From NCBI GenBank assembly GCA_025359865.1, contig JANYDH010000079.1:1-64000 (forward strand): a DNA stretch of 64,000 nt, read 5' to 3'. Positions 35,527-44,634 of this stretch are shown here, piece by piece. A program made the translations under genes and the position numbers. The notes beneath the pieces are model-generated. The model was not told the DNA's origin, ran no database searches, and saw only the letters and a program-made list of their open reading frames with translations. Origin of the DNA: Actinomycetes bacterium. GTDB taxonomy: Bacteria > Actinomycetota > Acidimicrobiia > Acidimicrobiales > Ilumatobacteraceae. How positions within the stretch are numbered: the first letter of the stretch is position 1; each line of letters opens with the position of its first letter.

Positions 35527-36457
35527 AGCGGCCTGATTGTGTGAGGACGTGGGGGTGGTGTTCGGCGATGATGTTTGCGACCGGGTTTGGTGGCTGGCAG
35601 GGTTGGGTGTCCTGAAAACGTGTTGGACAGGCTGTCGCAAAATGTTGCATGGTGGTGCGCCGCAGGGCCGTAGCCGTGAGCACCGCCACAACGAAGTGGT
35701 GGGTGAGGCGAAACCGTCCGACCTTTGGCGTTGGGTTGTCATTGACAGGTTGTCGCAAATTGCGGGTGGGGTTGGCGGTACCGGGTCCCGATCCCGGCCG
35801 TGCGGTCGCGCTGCAGCGTGAACGTTCGTTGCATGACAGGTGGGCGTGGTGGAAGTCTGCGTCAGTGACCACGACGGCTGTGCGGGCAGGATCGCGTCGA
35901 CTTTCATGTCGCGCACACCCTCGACGAGGTTCGGTTCGACGTCGCGTGCGGCTTTCAGGACCGCGGTCCAGCCGCTGATCGCGCTCACCTCGTCAAGCAG
36001 CCACACACGCCTTGCCGGCGAGGTTTGATCGACCACGCGGGTGAGCTCGCGGCCCAATGTCAACGCGCGTCGCAGGTCGCGGGAGGCGAATCCGTCGCAC
36101 GGGAGGTGGACCACTTGGCGTGGGTCGATATCTGCCCGTCCACGCAGGGCTGCGGCGACGTCGAGCAACGCGACGGACTTGCCGACCCGTCGGGGTCCCG
36201 TGAGGATCACCAGCCGGTCATCTAGGGGCGAGGTCGATAGCGACATCCGCCAGGACGATCGCCCGGTAGCCGAGGTCATGACGGGCACGATCGGCCAACA
36301 ACCGGTGACCGGCCACCCAGGAAACTGGATCGGTCCCGCGGGACGCGGCGCGCCACCAAGGATTCGCATCCGTCAGTGTCCGCCGGAGTTCATCGTCTCG
36401 CATTCGCTCAGCACAGCCAGCAAAGACAGGGGGGTTCAGACCACTGTGTACCCACAA
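35503..36457 (-). pseudogene. Frameshifted and truncated AAA ATPase (DUF4143-type)
   Basis: The N-terminal part (36457-36218) reads LRRTLTDANPWWRAASRGTD, and VLADVAIDLAP then runs into a stop. One base out of frame the chain continues with DDRLVILTGPRRVGKSVALL (Walker A) and RRVWLLDEVSAISGW (Walker B). The shift lies in a CCCC run near 36222. After about residue 160 the sequence no longer resembles the family and reaches the repeat half-copy at 35723, so the C-terminal DUF4143 half is lost. Such ATPases are common in accessory islands; cargo unknown. Confidence 0.65.
35626..35763. repeat. Half copy of the palindromic repeat with a flanking direct repeat
   Basis: 35723-35747 matches the first 25 bases of the palindromic element (23 identical), then breaks off. 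At the break starts GACAGGTTGTCGCAAATTGC (35744-35763), which is nearly repeated at 35626-35648 as GACAGGCTGTCGCAAAATGT. The spacing is about 118 bases. It looks like a rearranged element. Confidence 0.6.
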
Positions 36458-36505
36458 AGATGGGGGGGTTTAGATACGTCGAACCGTCAAAGTGTGGGGG
36501 GCTCG
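36422..36505. repeat. Three spaced G-rich direct repeats
   Basis: AAAGACAGGGGGGTTCAGA (36422), AAAGATGGGGGGGTTTAGA (36456) and AAAGTGTGGGGGGCTCG (36489) recur at 34- and 33-base spacing. They overlap and precede the start of the broken ATPase gene on the minus strand. Possible protein-binding array, or the end of a lost insertion element. Confidence 0.6.
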
Positions 36506-36633
36506 CCGGTGGACCCAGCAACCTGCGCACCTGCGTAGACCGAACCCACCGGAACACGCTCGGCACAATCGGTCGGCCTCGCTAGGGGCGGAGCGGCTGC
36601 TTCTATCGAGCGGATAAGTCTCAGAGCGGCTCA

Positions 36634-37440
36634 ATGGTGCGTCCGCAGTCGATCTACCTGGGCATCACGCCCCGAGCACCACGCGGCAAGCGCGTCCAGG
36701 ACGCCGATACCGGCACGTTCATCGTCGTCGGACGCGCCCAGAAGGGCCAGGCAGCGCCGTACTTCGATCGCTCACGGAACGTGTGGGTGGCGTCATGGAC
36801 AAAGCCCGACGGGAAGACCGGCCGTCCGACGGGTCGCACACGTGGGCTCGCGCGAGCAGGTCACGTCATTCGTTGCGAAGGTAGTCGCCGCCGGGTCGGC
36901 AGCCCGGGCGTGCAACGTGCGCGTGCTCCTGGTGCAGGTGAAGGACGAGGGCGTCAAACTCGGGCTGGCGGAGGACAACGCGGCCACGAAGGTTCGCCCG
37001 CCATGGGTCCCCAAGGTGACACGTCTCACACTCAGTCCGATCGATGTGCGCCGCTTGCTCGATGCGACCGATGAGCGGTTCGCCGCCGCCGTGGCCTTGT
37101 GTTACGTGCAGGGTTGGCGGGTGAGCGAAGCGCTCGGCCTCGCCTGGCAGGACCTCGATTTCGATGGGGCCACCGTGCACGTCCGCCGTGGCTCGACGTA
37201 TGCCGACCGGATCGGGATGGTGCTTGGTCCAACGAAAACAGCGAGGACCGCGGGCCGGCAACTCCTCGGGCCGACCGTGGTGGAATTGTGGCGTACACCT
37301 CGGGTGTGTTCGAGCTTGAAGATGTGGCCCGCTTCGTCGGCCACGCGAATGTCAGCACGACCAAGGGTTACGTGCAGACCGAAGGTGAACGCCCGGCGAT
37401 CGTCAGCCAGAAGGCTCTGGACTGCTCGATCCTTCAGGCC
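36634..37440 (+). pseudogene. Tyrosine recombinase (phage-type integrase) pseudogene
   Basis: Three frames carry successive parts. 36634-36850: APYFDRSRNVWVASW, an N-terminal arm-type domain with the Lys-rich segment. 36842-37300: core-binding remnant then LTLSPIDVRRLLDATDERFAA and CYVQGWRVSEALGLAWQDL, which contains the first catalytic Arg. 37290-37400: LEDVARFVGHANVSTTKGYV, which has the His and the nucleophile Tyr. The HxLR box between them is missing, so there are at least two frameshifts and an internal deletion. It marks a former integrated element. Confidence 0.75.
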
Positions 37441-37541
37441 GTTGACACAGCCGATCAGGGTCCATGCCGATTGGGCAACAGGTCGTTTCCCAATCAGCCA
37501 GCCTGCGGATAGCCGTATCGGACGAGCGGCGCGCCTTGCAA

Positions 37542-38182
37542 TCACGCTGTGGAAGCCTCCGCTAGAAGGCGGAGACGGGTTGCCGCGTCGTTGCCGAAGG
37601 CAGCAAGTTCAGCACGGACGAGACGGTTTGCCAATCGGCCAGCGAGCAGCTGTCGTTCGTGGGGACGAAGGTCCGCTCGAAGGGTGATCGGGTCGTCGAC
37701 GTTGGCGACGAGGTGCACCAGGTCGAGCAGATTCGGACGAGGAAGCATGAACGCGTCGCCGCGGAACGAGACCTCGACCGCCTCTCGCCGTTTCACTGCT
37801 TGCGAGCGGCCGGGCGTCTGGAAGGTCTCCAATCGAGGCGACAGGCTGACCAGCGGATCGGCCGCTAGTGGTCGGTGGACAAGACGTCAAGGATGAGGTC
37901 ACCACGCGTCAGGCGGTGGCCGATTCCTTGTCGAGCTGTCACGAACTCGAAGCCGTGTTGGCGTAGTTCCTCGACATGGTGTCGGATCGCTCCGCGTTCG
38001 GCATGGCGAACGTCGAAGAGGCTGTCGACGTCGTGAGTCTGGCGCTAGGGGTGTCCGTACTCGATGTCGAACGTGGCGACCATCAGGCCGCCGATCAGCA
38101 CCCAGTCGGGTGACCGCTCGGCCATCCACTTGAGCAGTGCCCACATCTCGGACTCGTCGATGTCGTCAACGATGATCGGCAT
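37542..38182 (-). pseudogene. Nucleotidyltransferase-type toxin, broken
   Basis: From ATG 38182 the frame reads SPDWVLIGGLMVATFDIEYG, the GG-containing opening of minimal nucleotidyltransferases (AbiEii/MNT-like). It hits TAG at 38045-38047, then continues in the same frame with THDVDSLFDVRHAERGAIRH and TRGDLILDVLS to a stop at 37865. A one-base shift there restores LAADPLVSLSPRLETFQTPG and the rest to 37542. One nonsense codon and one frameshift therefore inactivate it. The ATG overlaps the stop of the HTH gene 38182-38850, as in two-gene toxin-antitoxin operons. Confidence 0.65.
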
Positions 38183-38850
38183 CACAGGTACCTCTCGATG
38201 ATTGGCATCGCGGCGTCGATCGACCGATCATCAATGGGCTCGCCCGCCATGTCGACGGCAGCAGTCAACGGACCGACAAGCCGTTCACTGTCGTCGAAGG
38301 GCCACACCTCGTCGTCGACGGAACGGAGCAACACGTTGATCTCCTCACTCACGGCCGGCACCATCGCAAAGCGCTCCACCAGCGAGTCGAACGCCGAACG
38401 TCGTAAGTAGCCGTCGCCGTCCTGTCGTGAGCTGCGGGGAGCGAACCCGTGCTGTCTTGCGGCGGCCACGCCTGCGGCGACCAGCGACGGCATCAGTTCG
38501 CCGACAAGTCGATCGAGCACGTGCATCCGATGCACGACGGCACGACGACGCACGAGGTGAACGAGTTGAAACCCGTCAACGTTGATCCGACCACGCTCCA
38601 CATGAACTGTGCCGTCTGTTTCCGCGTTGCGCAGCAAACGCCAAGCGCGAGCCGCGCTCAGCGGACGGCCGGGGCGCCGCTCTACCTGCGCAAAGCGGGT
38701 CAGATCAGACACACTGACCCACCACCCGTTACCGAGCCTCACGGCCGGGAGCCTGCCCCCGTTGATGAACGCCAAGACCTTCTGCCGATTCACGCCGAGT
38801 TCGTCGGCCGCCTCGGACACGCTGAGCAACGTCCCCACATCCATGGACAT
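38182..38850 (-). CDS. HTH protein, putative antitoxin
   Basis: About 222 residues. An N-terminal excisionase/MerR-like HTH is clear: LLSVSEAADELGVNRQKVLA, then INGGRLPAVRLGNGWWVSVSDL. The remainder is an unassigned helical domain. ATG 38850 lies about 15 bases after a TATAGT element with no ribosome site, which suggests a leaderless or near-leaderless message. It is immediately upstream of the broken nucleotidyltransferase, so it is probably the surviving antitoxin and autoregulator. Confidence 0.6.
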   Translation of the reverse strand: MSMDVGTLLSVSEAADELGVNRQKVLAFINGGRLPAVRLGNGWWVSVSDLTRFAQVERRPGRPLSAARAWRLLRNAETDGTVHVERGRINVDGFQLVHLVRRRAVVHRMHVLDRLVGELMPSLVAAGVAAARQHGFAPRSSRQDGDGYLRRSAFDSLVERFAMVPAVSEEINVLLRSVDDEVWPFDDSERLVGPLTAAVDMAGEPIDDRSIDAAMPIIERYL

Positions 38851-38878
38851 AACTGTAGCCGCATGACTATAGTTATGT
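38847..38878. promoter_or_regulatory. Inverted repeat and -10-like element at the HTH gene start
   Basis: ACATAACT (38847-38854) and AGTTATGT (38871-38878) form a perfect eight-base inverted repeat separated by 16 bases. It surrounds the start codon region of the HTH gene and overlaps a minus-strand TATAGT. Good candidate for an autoregulatory operator. Confidence 0.55.
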
Positions 38879-39075
38879 GCCACGTCGGTTCGGGTTGGCG
38901 CGTCGCTCTGTTGAGCTGGGGATCAACTTCTTGAATGGCCGAATGCCCGAATGGCGGTCGTCATATCCGGATGGCCCGCGATGACCGAAGCGTACGCCTG
39001 GTAACCCGATCGATCTCGGTACTCGCTGGGGTTGATCCCACTACAGACGTGTTCCGCCCGATGATATGGTGACGC

Positions 39076-40920
39076 ATGCCCGAGCGTGTCGAGTGCGAGG
39101 TGGTTGCGGCCCCGAAAGCTACCGTTCGCGCGACTACGACTACGACTACGACTCCGACACGGCCGGTTCAGCGGTTGGCGTCGACGGGTTCCGGACTGAT
39201 GGTCGGCAGTGTCGATGATCCGGCCGAAGCGGCGGCTTCACGAATGGCCGACGAAGTGGTCGCACGGTTGTCCAACCCTCGCCAAGCGAGAGAAAGTGGG
39301 GTACGCCTGGCGCCGGGTGGCCGTATCCGCCGGTCTGCCACGCCCGGGATGCTGTCTGGCGCTGCCGGGCCCGATGGTGGTCAGTTGGATTCGGTGACGG
39401 AATCGACGATCAGGTCAAGTGGAGGCGGTCGCCCACTCGACGTCGAGACGCGTTCACGGATCGAGCCAGCCTTCGGCACCGATTTCAGTGATGTCCGGAT
39501 CCACGCCGACAGCAAGGCAGCGCCGATGATCGGCGCCACTGCGTTCACCCTCGGCAACGACATCCATTTCGCTCCCAACGCGTACGAGCCGGGTTCCGCC
39601 GCCGGGCAACACGTGCTTGCCCACGAACTGACCCACGTTGTTCAGCAAGGAAACACCGCTCGTCGTCAACCCACCATCCGCCGGCTCGGCTCTGCGCCGA
39701 GGCTCGCCGACATCAACGTGGACTACGACACCGAGCAGACCGATACAGGCCATTACGACTTCCCGATCGTCAGTCTTGCCGATACTGTCCGCCGTACGAA
39801 GACCTGCAAAGACATGCTCGAAGCAGCCAGTGAGTTGAATCCGGCGGAGGTTGAGCGGGCCAAGCGGTGGCTGGAAAAGGACCCCCAGCAAACCGCTGAC
39901 CTTTGTAATCCGGCAGTAAATAGTTGCCATGCCGCTGCAATCAAGCTCCTAGCCCTCATCTTGCCGATGAGCCGCCAAGATGCATACAACAAAATCAAGT
40001 CCATGTACGACATCAACCTCGAAGTGGCACGGCGGTCCGAAATCGTCATCCAAGACGACGGCACGCTGGACAGAGCGGCGCTCGCCACTCGCAAGGTTGC
40101 CTATGACAATACGCCCGACGCGCAAGCTGCATCGGTCGTCACGATCGCAGGAAAAAAGCTGAAGCGAAGTGCGACCTATGCGAGCCCCAACGCGGATGTC
40201 GACACGGCCGACAGCGTCAGTTTCCACTCCGGCAGCGGCTGGGAGGTCTTCGTAGTCGGTAGTGGAGGTGACCTGCACATGGCCTCGCACAAGATCGGGA
40301 AGTTCCATCATTCGAGCCTTCTCGGCGGTGGTGCGGTTTCGTTTGCAGGTGAGTTGAAGGTGGCCAGCGGAAAGGTCATGGTCATGTCGAACAAGAGTGG
40401 GCACTATCGCCCGACAGTCGACATGTTTTTGCACTATCTGAAGAGCGTGAAGGCACAGGGTCTCGACCTTGACTTCAAGGTTGTCCGTTTGGGTGAAAAA
40501 CTTGACAACAAGACTGGCGAGGAGTTGCTGTCCGAGGTGGAACTAGCGGATGAGACTGGTGCCGCACCGGTGATCTCCACCACACAGGCACCGGGTAAGG
40601 CAGCTGTGAATACCCCGCTCACGGCGCCTGACAAACAGGCAGCGGAGGTCGCTTGGCATTCGTACACAGCCGACGGGAAGAACCCGCATGCGTACCTCGT
40701 CGGCGCGCCGCCCGACGGACTCGGTTGGAGATCTCTGCCGGGTAATGTCGGGTTCGAGCGGGAATTCGGATCTGATATTGCCGGTCCTGTCATCTGGGCG
40801 AAGGTGTCTCATGAAGAGATACGCGTTGCGCTCGAGCAGAAGTGGGGCCCCGCGAAAAAGGTGGCTCGCAAGCGGTTCGACGATAACGACCTGAGTAAAG
40901 ACCAGTTCAGATGGACCTGA
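39076..40920 (+). CDS. DUF4157 protein with IQM-like C-terminal domain (putative effector)
   Basis: 614 residues. A Thr-rich start (TTTTTTTPTRP) leads to a DUF4157 domain: RPLDVETRSRIEPAFGTDF, VRIHAD and HELTH at 183-187 with VVQQ. The middle (220-330) is helical, with CNPAVNSCHAAAIKLL. The C-terminal part has FHHSSLLGGGAVSFAGEL (His411, Ser413) followed by SNKSGHYRPT (Ser441-Tyr444). This HSSxLxGGxVxxAGxL...SGHYxP pattern is the one I recall from plant IQM calmodulin-binding proteins and some bacterial effectors. Catalysis is unknown. Followed after 13 bases by a small partner gene, as at the first DUF4157 locus. The two proteins are related only in the DUF4157 part. Confidence 0.75.
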   Translation: MPERVECEVVAAPKATVRATTTTTTTPTRPVQRLASTGSGLMVGSVDDPAEAAASRMADEVVARLSNPRQARESGVRLAPGGRIRRSATPGMLSGAAGPDGGQLDSVTESTIRSSGGGRPLDVETRSRIEPAFGTDFSDVRIHADSKAAPMIGATAFTLGNDIHFAPNAYEPGSAAGQHVLAHELTHVVQQGNTARRQPTIRRLGSAPRLADINVDYDTEQTDTGHYDFPIVSLADTVRRTKTCKDMLEAASELNPAEVERAKRWLEKDPQQTADLCNPAVNSCHAAAIKLLALILPMSRQDAYNKIKSMYDINLEVARRSEIVIQDDGTLDRAALATRKVAYDNTPDAQAASVVTIAGKKLKRSATYASPNADVDTADSVSFHSGSGWEVFVVGSGGDLHMASHKIGKFHHSSLLGGGAVSFAGELKVASGKVMVMSNKSGHYRPTVDMFLHYLKSVKAQGLDLDFKVVRLGEKLDNKTGEELLSEVELADETGAAPVISTTQAPGKAAVNTPLTAPDKQAAEVAWHSYTADGKNPHAYLVGAPPDGLGWRSLPGNVGFEREFGSDIAGPVIWAKVSHEEIRVALEQKWGPAKKVARKRFDDNDLSKDQFRWT

Positions 40921-40933
40921 CGCGGTCGTCGCC

Positions 40934-41602
40934 GTGATTGTCGAGCTCGAACAGTTTCTCGCTGCCGGCGACCTTGGCATAGCCGCGCACGCGGTCGAGA
41001 TGGTCACCGAGGTATGCCGTGAAGATGCTGCCCAGCTAACCGAGATCGTGGTCTCCTGGGCGCCTCCACAGGCCGTAGCGAATCTGTTGATGCACCCGAC
41101 CATCATCCCACCCGATCATCGGGTGTCGGCGCTCCTACGTGGTCTCGCCACTGACGTCAGGAACTACCCACTCGTCGCAGCCATCGTCGGTCTACGCGAG
41201 TTCTCTCTGCCCGAGGAGTACCGACGGTCGGTAGCCAACCGACTCCTCGACATTGCCTCGATCGATGCAGGATCGCTGGCATCGCTTGCGTCGGTCACCC
41301 TCGTGGCCTACCTCGACGATGTCTTCACGGGCGACGTGCTCGCTCGGTTCGACCACTTCGGGCCGACGGCTCGCCACAACGTACTTGTGCGTCTCCTTGA
41401 CATGTTCGGCATCGGCGACCTGCACAAGCACGTCGCCCTGGCGCAATCGAACGGCACCCTGCATGATCTGACCGCCGATGAGATCGACCAACGCCTCAGT
41501 GGTTTCGCCGCACAAGGTGGCGGCCTCTACCTCCTCGAGCCGATCCCCGACCTGACCGAATGGAACGCCAAACCGGGACCCGCTTCGTACCCCGGGTCGT
41601 GA
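40934..41602 (+). CDS. Helical protein following the DUF4157 gene; possible partner or immunity protein
   Basis: 222 residues, mostly predicted helix in repeating 30-40-residue units (VELEQFLAAGDLGIAAHAVE, VANRLLDIASIDAGSLASLA, HNVLVRLLDMFGIGDLHKHV), suggesting a HEAT/ARM-like superhelix. No signal or membrane segment. GTG 40934 lies 13 bases downstream of the DUF4157 stop. Function unrecognised; an immunity or adaptor role is inferred from position. Confidence 0.55.
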   Translation: MIVELEQFLAAGDLGIAAHAVEMVTEVCREDAAQLTEIVVSWAPPQAVANLLMHPTIIPPDHRVSALLRGLATDVRNYPLVAAIVGLREFSLPEEYRRSVANRLLDIASIDAGSLASLASVTLVAYLDDVFTGDVLARFDHFGPTARHNVLVRLLDMFGIGDLHKHVALAQSNGTLHDLTADEIDQRLSGFAAQGGGLYLLEPIPDLTEWNAKPGPASYPGS

Positions 41603-41688
41603 AGCTCGGCGAGATCACCGCAGACGGCGGCCGGTCAGGCGGTCAGGTGGCCGTCCGGGTATGGGTAGACTCGGAAACTAGCCGCCAC

Positions 41689-41717
41689 TTAGGCAACGTT
41701 GCCGCTCGTTAGGCAAC
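41689..41717. repeat. Two TTAGGCAAC direct repeats in a promoter region
   Basis: TTAGGCAAC occurs at 41689-41697 and 41709-41717, 20 bases apart (about two helical turns), upstream of the PP2C response regulator. The rest of the 263-base gap shows no gene. Confidence 0.35.
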
Positions 41718-41865
41718 TTTCGTGCTTTGTAGGGTTGTCACTCGTCAGCCGGTCGTGGGTTTGCCCGGATCGTCGATCGAGAGATGTGGGGGCATCACAC
41801 CACTAGGATCGGGTTCGACGAGATCTGGGCATGAAGTCCGGCCGCTGGATCGGATGGGGAGGGGA

Positions 41866-43021
41866 ATGAAGGGGCGGTCCCTGGTGCTCGTTGAGGACGA
41901 CGCCGGTGACATGTTTTTGGTGACTGAGATGTTATTGGAGGTCGCTCCGGACATGATCCTCACATGTTTCTCGACGCTTCAATCGGCGCTGAACGAATGG
42001 CCCGCCGATGCAGAGTGCGTTCTGCTGGATCTCGGTCTTCCAGACGCAATGGGATTGTCAGCGCTGGAGAAGCTCCGCGCGCAGGTCCCAGATGTGCCGG
42101 TCGTCGTTTTGACCGGCCGCCTCGACGATGGGATCGGACCGGAGGCCCTCGCAGCCGGGGCGCAGGACTTCCTTGTCAAGGGTCAGGTCGACGGCCAAGG
42201 GCTGGAGCGGTCTGTGCGCTACGCAGTGGAGCGTGGACGGGCGGCCCTCGATCGGCGCGACCTCATGGCTGCGGAATTGCGGGCGCAAGAGAACGCCCGT
42301 CTGCAACGGGGGTTGCTGCCGAGCCCACTGATCGACACCACCGAGCTCGCCGTGGCGCCGTTCTATCGGCCCGGGAGTGACCGGGCCTTGCTCGGCGGTG
42401 ATTTCTACGATGTGGTAGAGACTCCGACCGGCGTTCACCTGCTGATCGGGGACGTGTGCGGTCATGGCCCCGATGACGCGGCACTGGGAGTCGCGCTCCG
42501 GATCGCTTGAAGAACGTTAGTGCTGGCCGGGCACTCGGGGGCAGAGGTCGTGCGCGGCGTCGAGCAGGTGCTGCTGGCCGAACGCCAGGATGCGCGATTC
42601 GCTACCATCGCCATGGTCTCGTTGAATCCGGCGTTGACCCAGGCGTCCGTGCTGCTGCGCGGTCACCCCGCGCCACTGTTGATTCGAGGCAGCGATGTCC
42701 GCGAGCTGAATGGGCGCGCTCTGCCGATCCTGACCCTGCTTCAAGGCAGGGCGATCGAGCCGTTCACCGTCGACCTAGACGGCGATTGGGGCCTACTGCT
42801 GTTTACCGATGGCTTGGTCGAAGGACGCGCTGCACCGGGTGCGAGGGGTCCGCTTCGGCGTCGACGAGCTCGCCCGTCAGATGCAGTCACTCGTCGCGGC
42901 GGGGATCTCTCGCACCGACCTGGCTCCGACGTTGCTTACAGAAGCGGAACGATGTAACGGCGGGTCATTGACGGACGACGTCGCAGTGCTGCTGGTCGGC
43001 AACTCAGGGTGGTGGTGTTGA
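41866..43021 (+). pseudogene. Response regulator-PP2C phosphatase (RsbU/SpoIIE-like), nonsense codon and frameshift
   Basis: The receiver domain is intact: LVLVEDDAGD, phospho-acceptor Asp in CVLLDLGLPDAMG, Lys in FLVKGQ. The PP2C domain begins with LQRGLLPSP, RPGSDRALLGGDFYDVV and DVCGHGPDDAALGVALRIA, then meets TGA (42508-42510), where the family usually has Trp. The same frame continues RTLVLAGHSGAEVVRGVEQV to LLLFTDGLVEGR. One base out of frame it resumes FGVDELARQMQSL and GGSLTDDVAVLLV to 43021. GGGGAGGGG precedes ATG 41866. Full length would be about 380 residues. It is upstream of the CHASE3 histidine kinase in a regulator-kinase-regulator cluster. Confidence 0.8.
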
Positions 43022-43023
43022 GA

Positions 43024-44634
43024 ATGCCAGTGCGACGCAAATGGTCGTGGACACTCGAACGCCGGTTGCGGGTTGCGCTCGTGGCATTCTCCCTGCTGCT
43101 GCTGTTGGCGGGGCTTGCGCTCGTCGTGGTGCTGCGGCAGGCCGACCGGGCGCTGTCCGTCCAGGCGCAGCGGACGTTCCCTGCCCGCCTCGCCGCCAGC
43201 CAGCTCCTGGCATCACTGGTCGACCAAGAAACGGGCCTGCGGGGGTACGCCCTCACGGTCGACCAGCAGTTCCTCGAACCGTATCGACAGGGCGTCATCG
43301 ACGAACAGGCGGCGAGAGCGGCCCTCGAGCGCGTCGTGCGGCCCGACGACCCTGCACGCCTCTCCCTCCTCACCGTCGACGCTGCGATCACGGCGTGGCG
43401 CGATCAGTACGCCTCGTTTCGCACCGACGGCGAGAAAGCCGGCGGGACGGACAGCACCATCCAGTTCGGCAAACAGCTCTTCGACAGGGTCCGCCAGACC
43501 AACGCCGAACTCGACGCCCAGCTTGCGCGCCAGTTGACGAGCGCTCAGGAAGCGGCCGACGGCGACCGACACCTCGTCGCCGTGGTCCTCGCCCTGATGG
43601 CCGTGGCCGTGGCCGTCATCGCAGCAGTCATTGGCCTGCAGCGGGCGCTGAAGATCTCCGTGCTCCAGCCCATGAACCGCTTGGCCGAACTGGTCAGAGT
43701 CGTGTCTCGTGGCGAGCACACTGCGTCGATCCGCCCTGAAGGTCCTATTGACATCCGCGAGATGGGTAACGGTGTCGAGTCGATGCGGCTCGAGCTCGTC
43801 GGTGTGCTCGCCGAGGTCGAGCGCCAGCGGAGAGGACTCGAGCGAAGGGCCGCCGAGCTCGCCCGGTCCAACGCGGACCTCGAGCAGTTCGCGTATGTCG
43901 CCTCCCACGACCTCCAAGAACCGCTACGCAAGGTCGCGAGCTTCTGTCAGCTACTCGAACAGCGGTACCACGGCAAGCTCGACGATCGCGCCGACCAGTA
44001 CATCGCTTTCGCCGTCGACGGCGCGAAGCGCATGCAACTTCTCATCAGCGACCTGCCCACCTTCAGTCGTGCCGGCCGCACGAGCGAGGCGTTCGCCTCA
44101 GTCGACCTTGCGACGACGGTCGCTAAGGCCTGGGCCGGGTTGGAGGAACAGGTGCTGCAGACCGGCGCGCAGCTTGAGGTCGAGCTTGACGAACGGTCAC
44201 GGCGAGTCCACGGGGATGCGCCCCTGCTGCAGATGCTGCTCACCAACCTGTTCGGGAACTCCGTGAAGTACCGCCGCCCCGATCGCGCTCCTGTCGTGCG
44301 CGTGACCACGACGACCGAAGGGCAGATGGCCCGCATCGAGGTCGCCGACAACGGCATCGGCATCCCCGAGGAATACGCGGAGAAAGTGTTCGTGATCTTT
44401 CAGCGCCTCCACGGTCGCGACGAGTACGAGGGCACCGGCATCGGCCTGGCCCTTGCGAAGAAGGTCGTCGAGTTCCACGATGGCTCCATCGAGGTCCTGT
44501 CGTCGCCGGGCTGGGGGCACCTGCGTGTCGTTTACGCTTCCATTGGAGGAAAGTCTTGCCCACGCCTGAGCAACCACCGTCACAGCCCATCGAGATCCTC
44601 CTCGTCGAGGACGATCCCGGTGATGTGCTCATGA
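43024..44634 (+). CDS. CHASE3-type sensor histidine kinase (C-terminus frameshifted)
   Basis: About 536 residues. Helix LRVALVAFSLLLLLAGLALV, CHASE3-like sensor (ASLVDQETGLRGYALTVD), second helix (VVLALMAVAVAVIAAVIGL), HAMP and a phytochrome-type HisKA: LEQFAYVASHDLQEPLRKVA. The ATPase has NLFGNSVKYR, VADNGIGIPEEYAEKVFVIF and GTGIGLALAKKVVE. After SSPGWG (about 44515) the current frame reads HLRVVYASIGG to 44634. The next frame gives GTCVSFTLPLEESLAHA and stops at 44569, the normal family ending. One base is missing in a G run. The kinase core is untouched. Cognate regulators flank it. Confidence 0.82.
   Translation: MPVRRKWSWTLERRLRVALVAFSLLLLLAGLALVVVLRQADRALSVQAQRTFPARLAASQLLASLVDQETGLRGYALTVDQQFLEPYRQGVIDEQAARAALERVVRPDDPARLSLLTVDAAITAWRDQYASFRTDGEKAGGTDSTIQFGKQLFDRVRQTNAELDAQLARQLTSAQEAADGDRHLVAVVLALMAVAVAVIAAVIGLQRALKISVLQPMNRLAELVRVVSRGEHTASIRPEGPIDIREMGNGVESMRLELVGVLAEVERQRRGLERRAAELARSNADLEQFAYVASHDLQEPLRKVASFCQLLEQRYHGKLDDRADQYIAFAVDGAKRMQLLISDLPTFSRAGRTSEAFASVDLATTVAKAWAGLEEQVLQTGAQLEVELDERSRRVHGDAPLLQMLLTNLFGNSVKYRRPDRAPVVRVTTTTEGQMARIEVADNGIGIPEEYAEKVFVIFQRLHGRDEYEGTGIGLALAKKVVEFHDGSIEVLSSPGWGHLRVVYASIGGKSCPRLSNHRHSPSRSSSSRTIPVMCS

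Noticed and set aside
35723-36369. Reading the ATPase frame through to 35503 as an intact 288-residue protein
   Set aside because: The first 45 residues and the last 120 do not fit the family; the true N-terminus is in another frame and the C-terminal part crosses the repeat half copy.
36422-36505. CRISPR-like repeats
   Set aside because: Only three imperfect short copies, with spacers of 15-17 bases, no cas genes.
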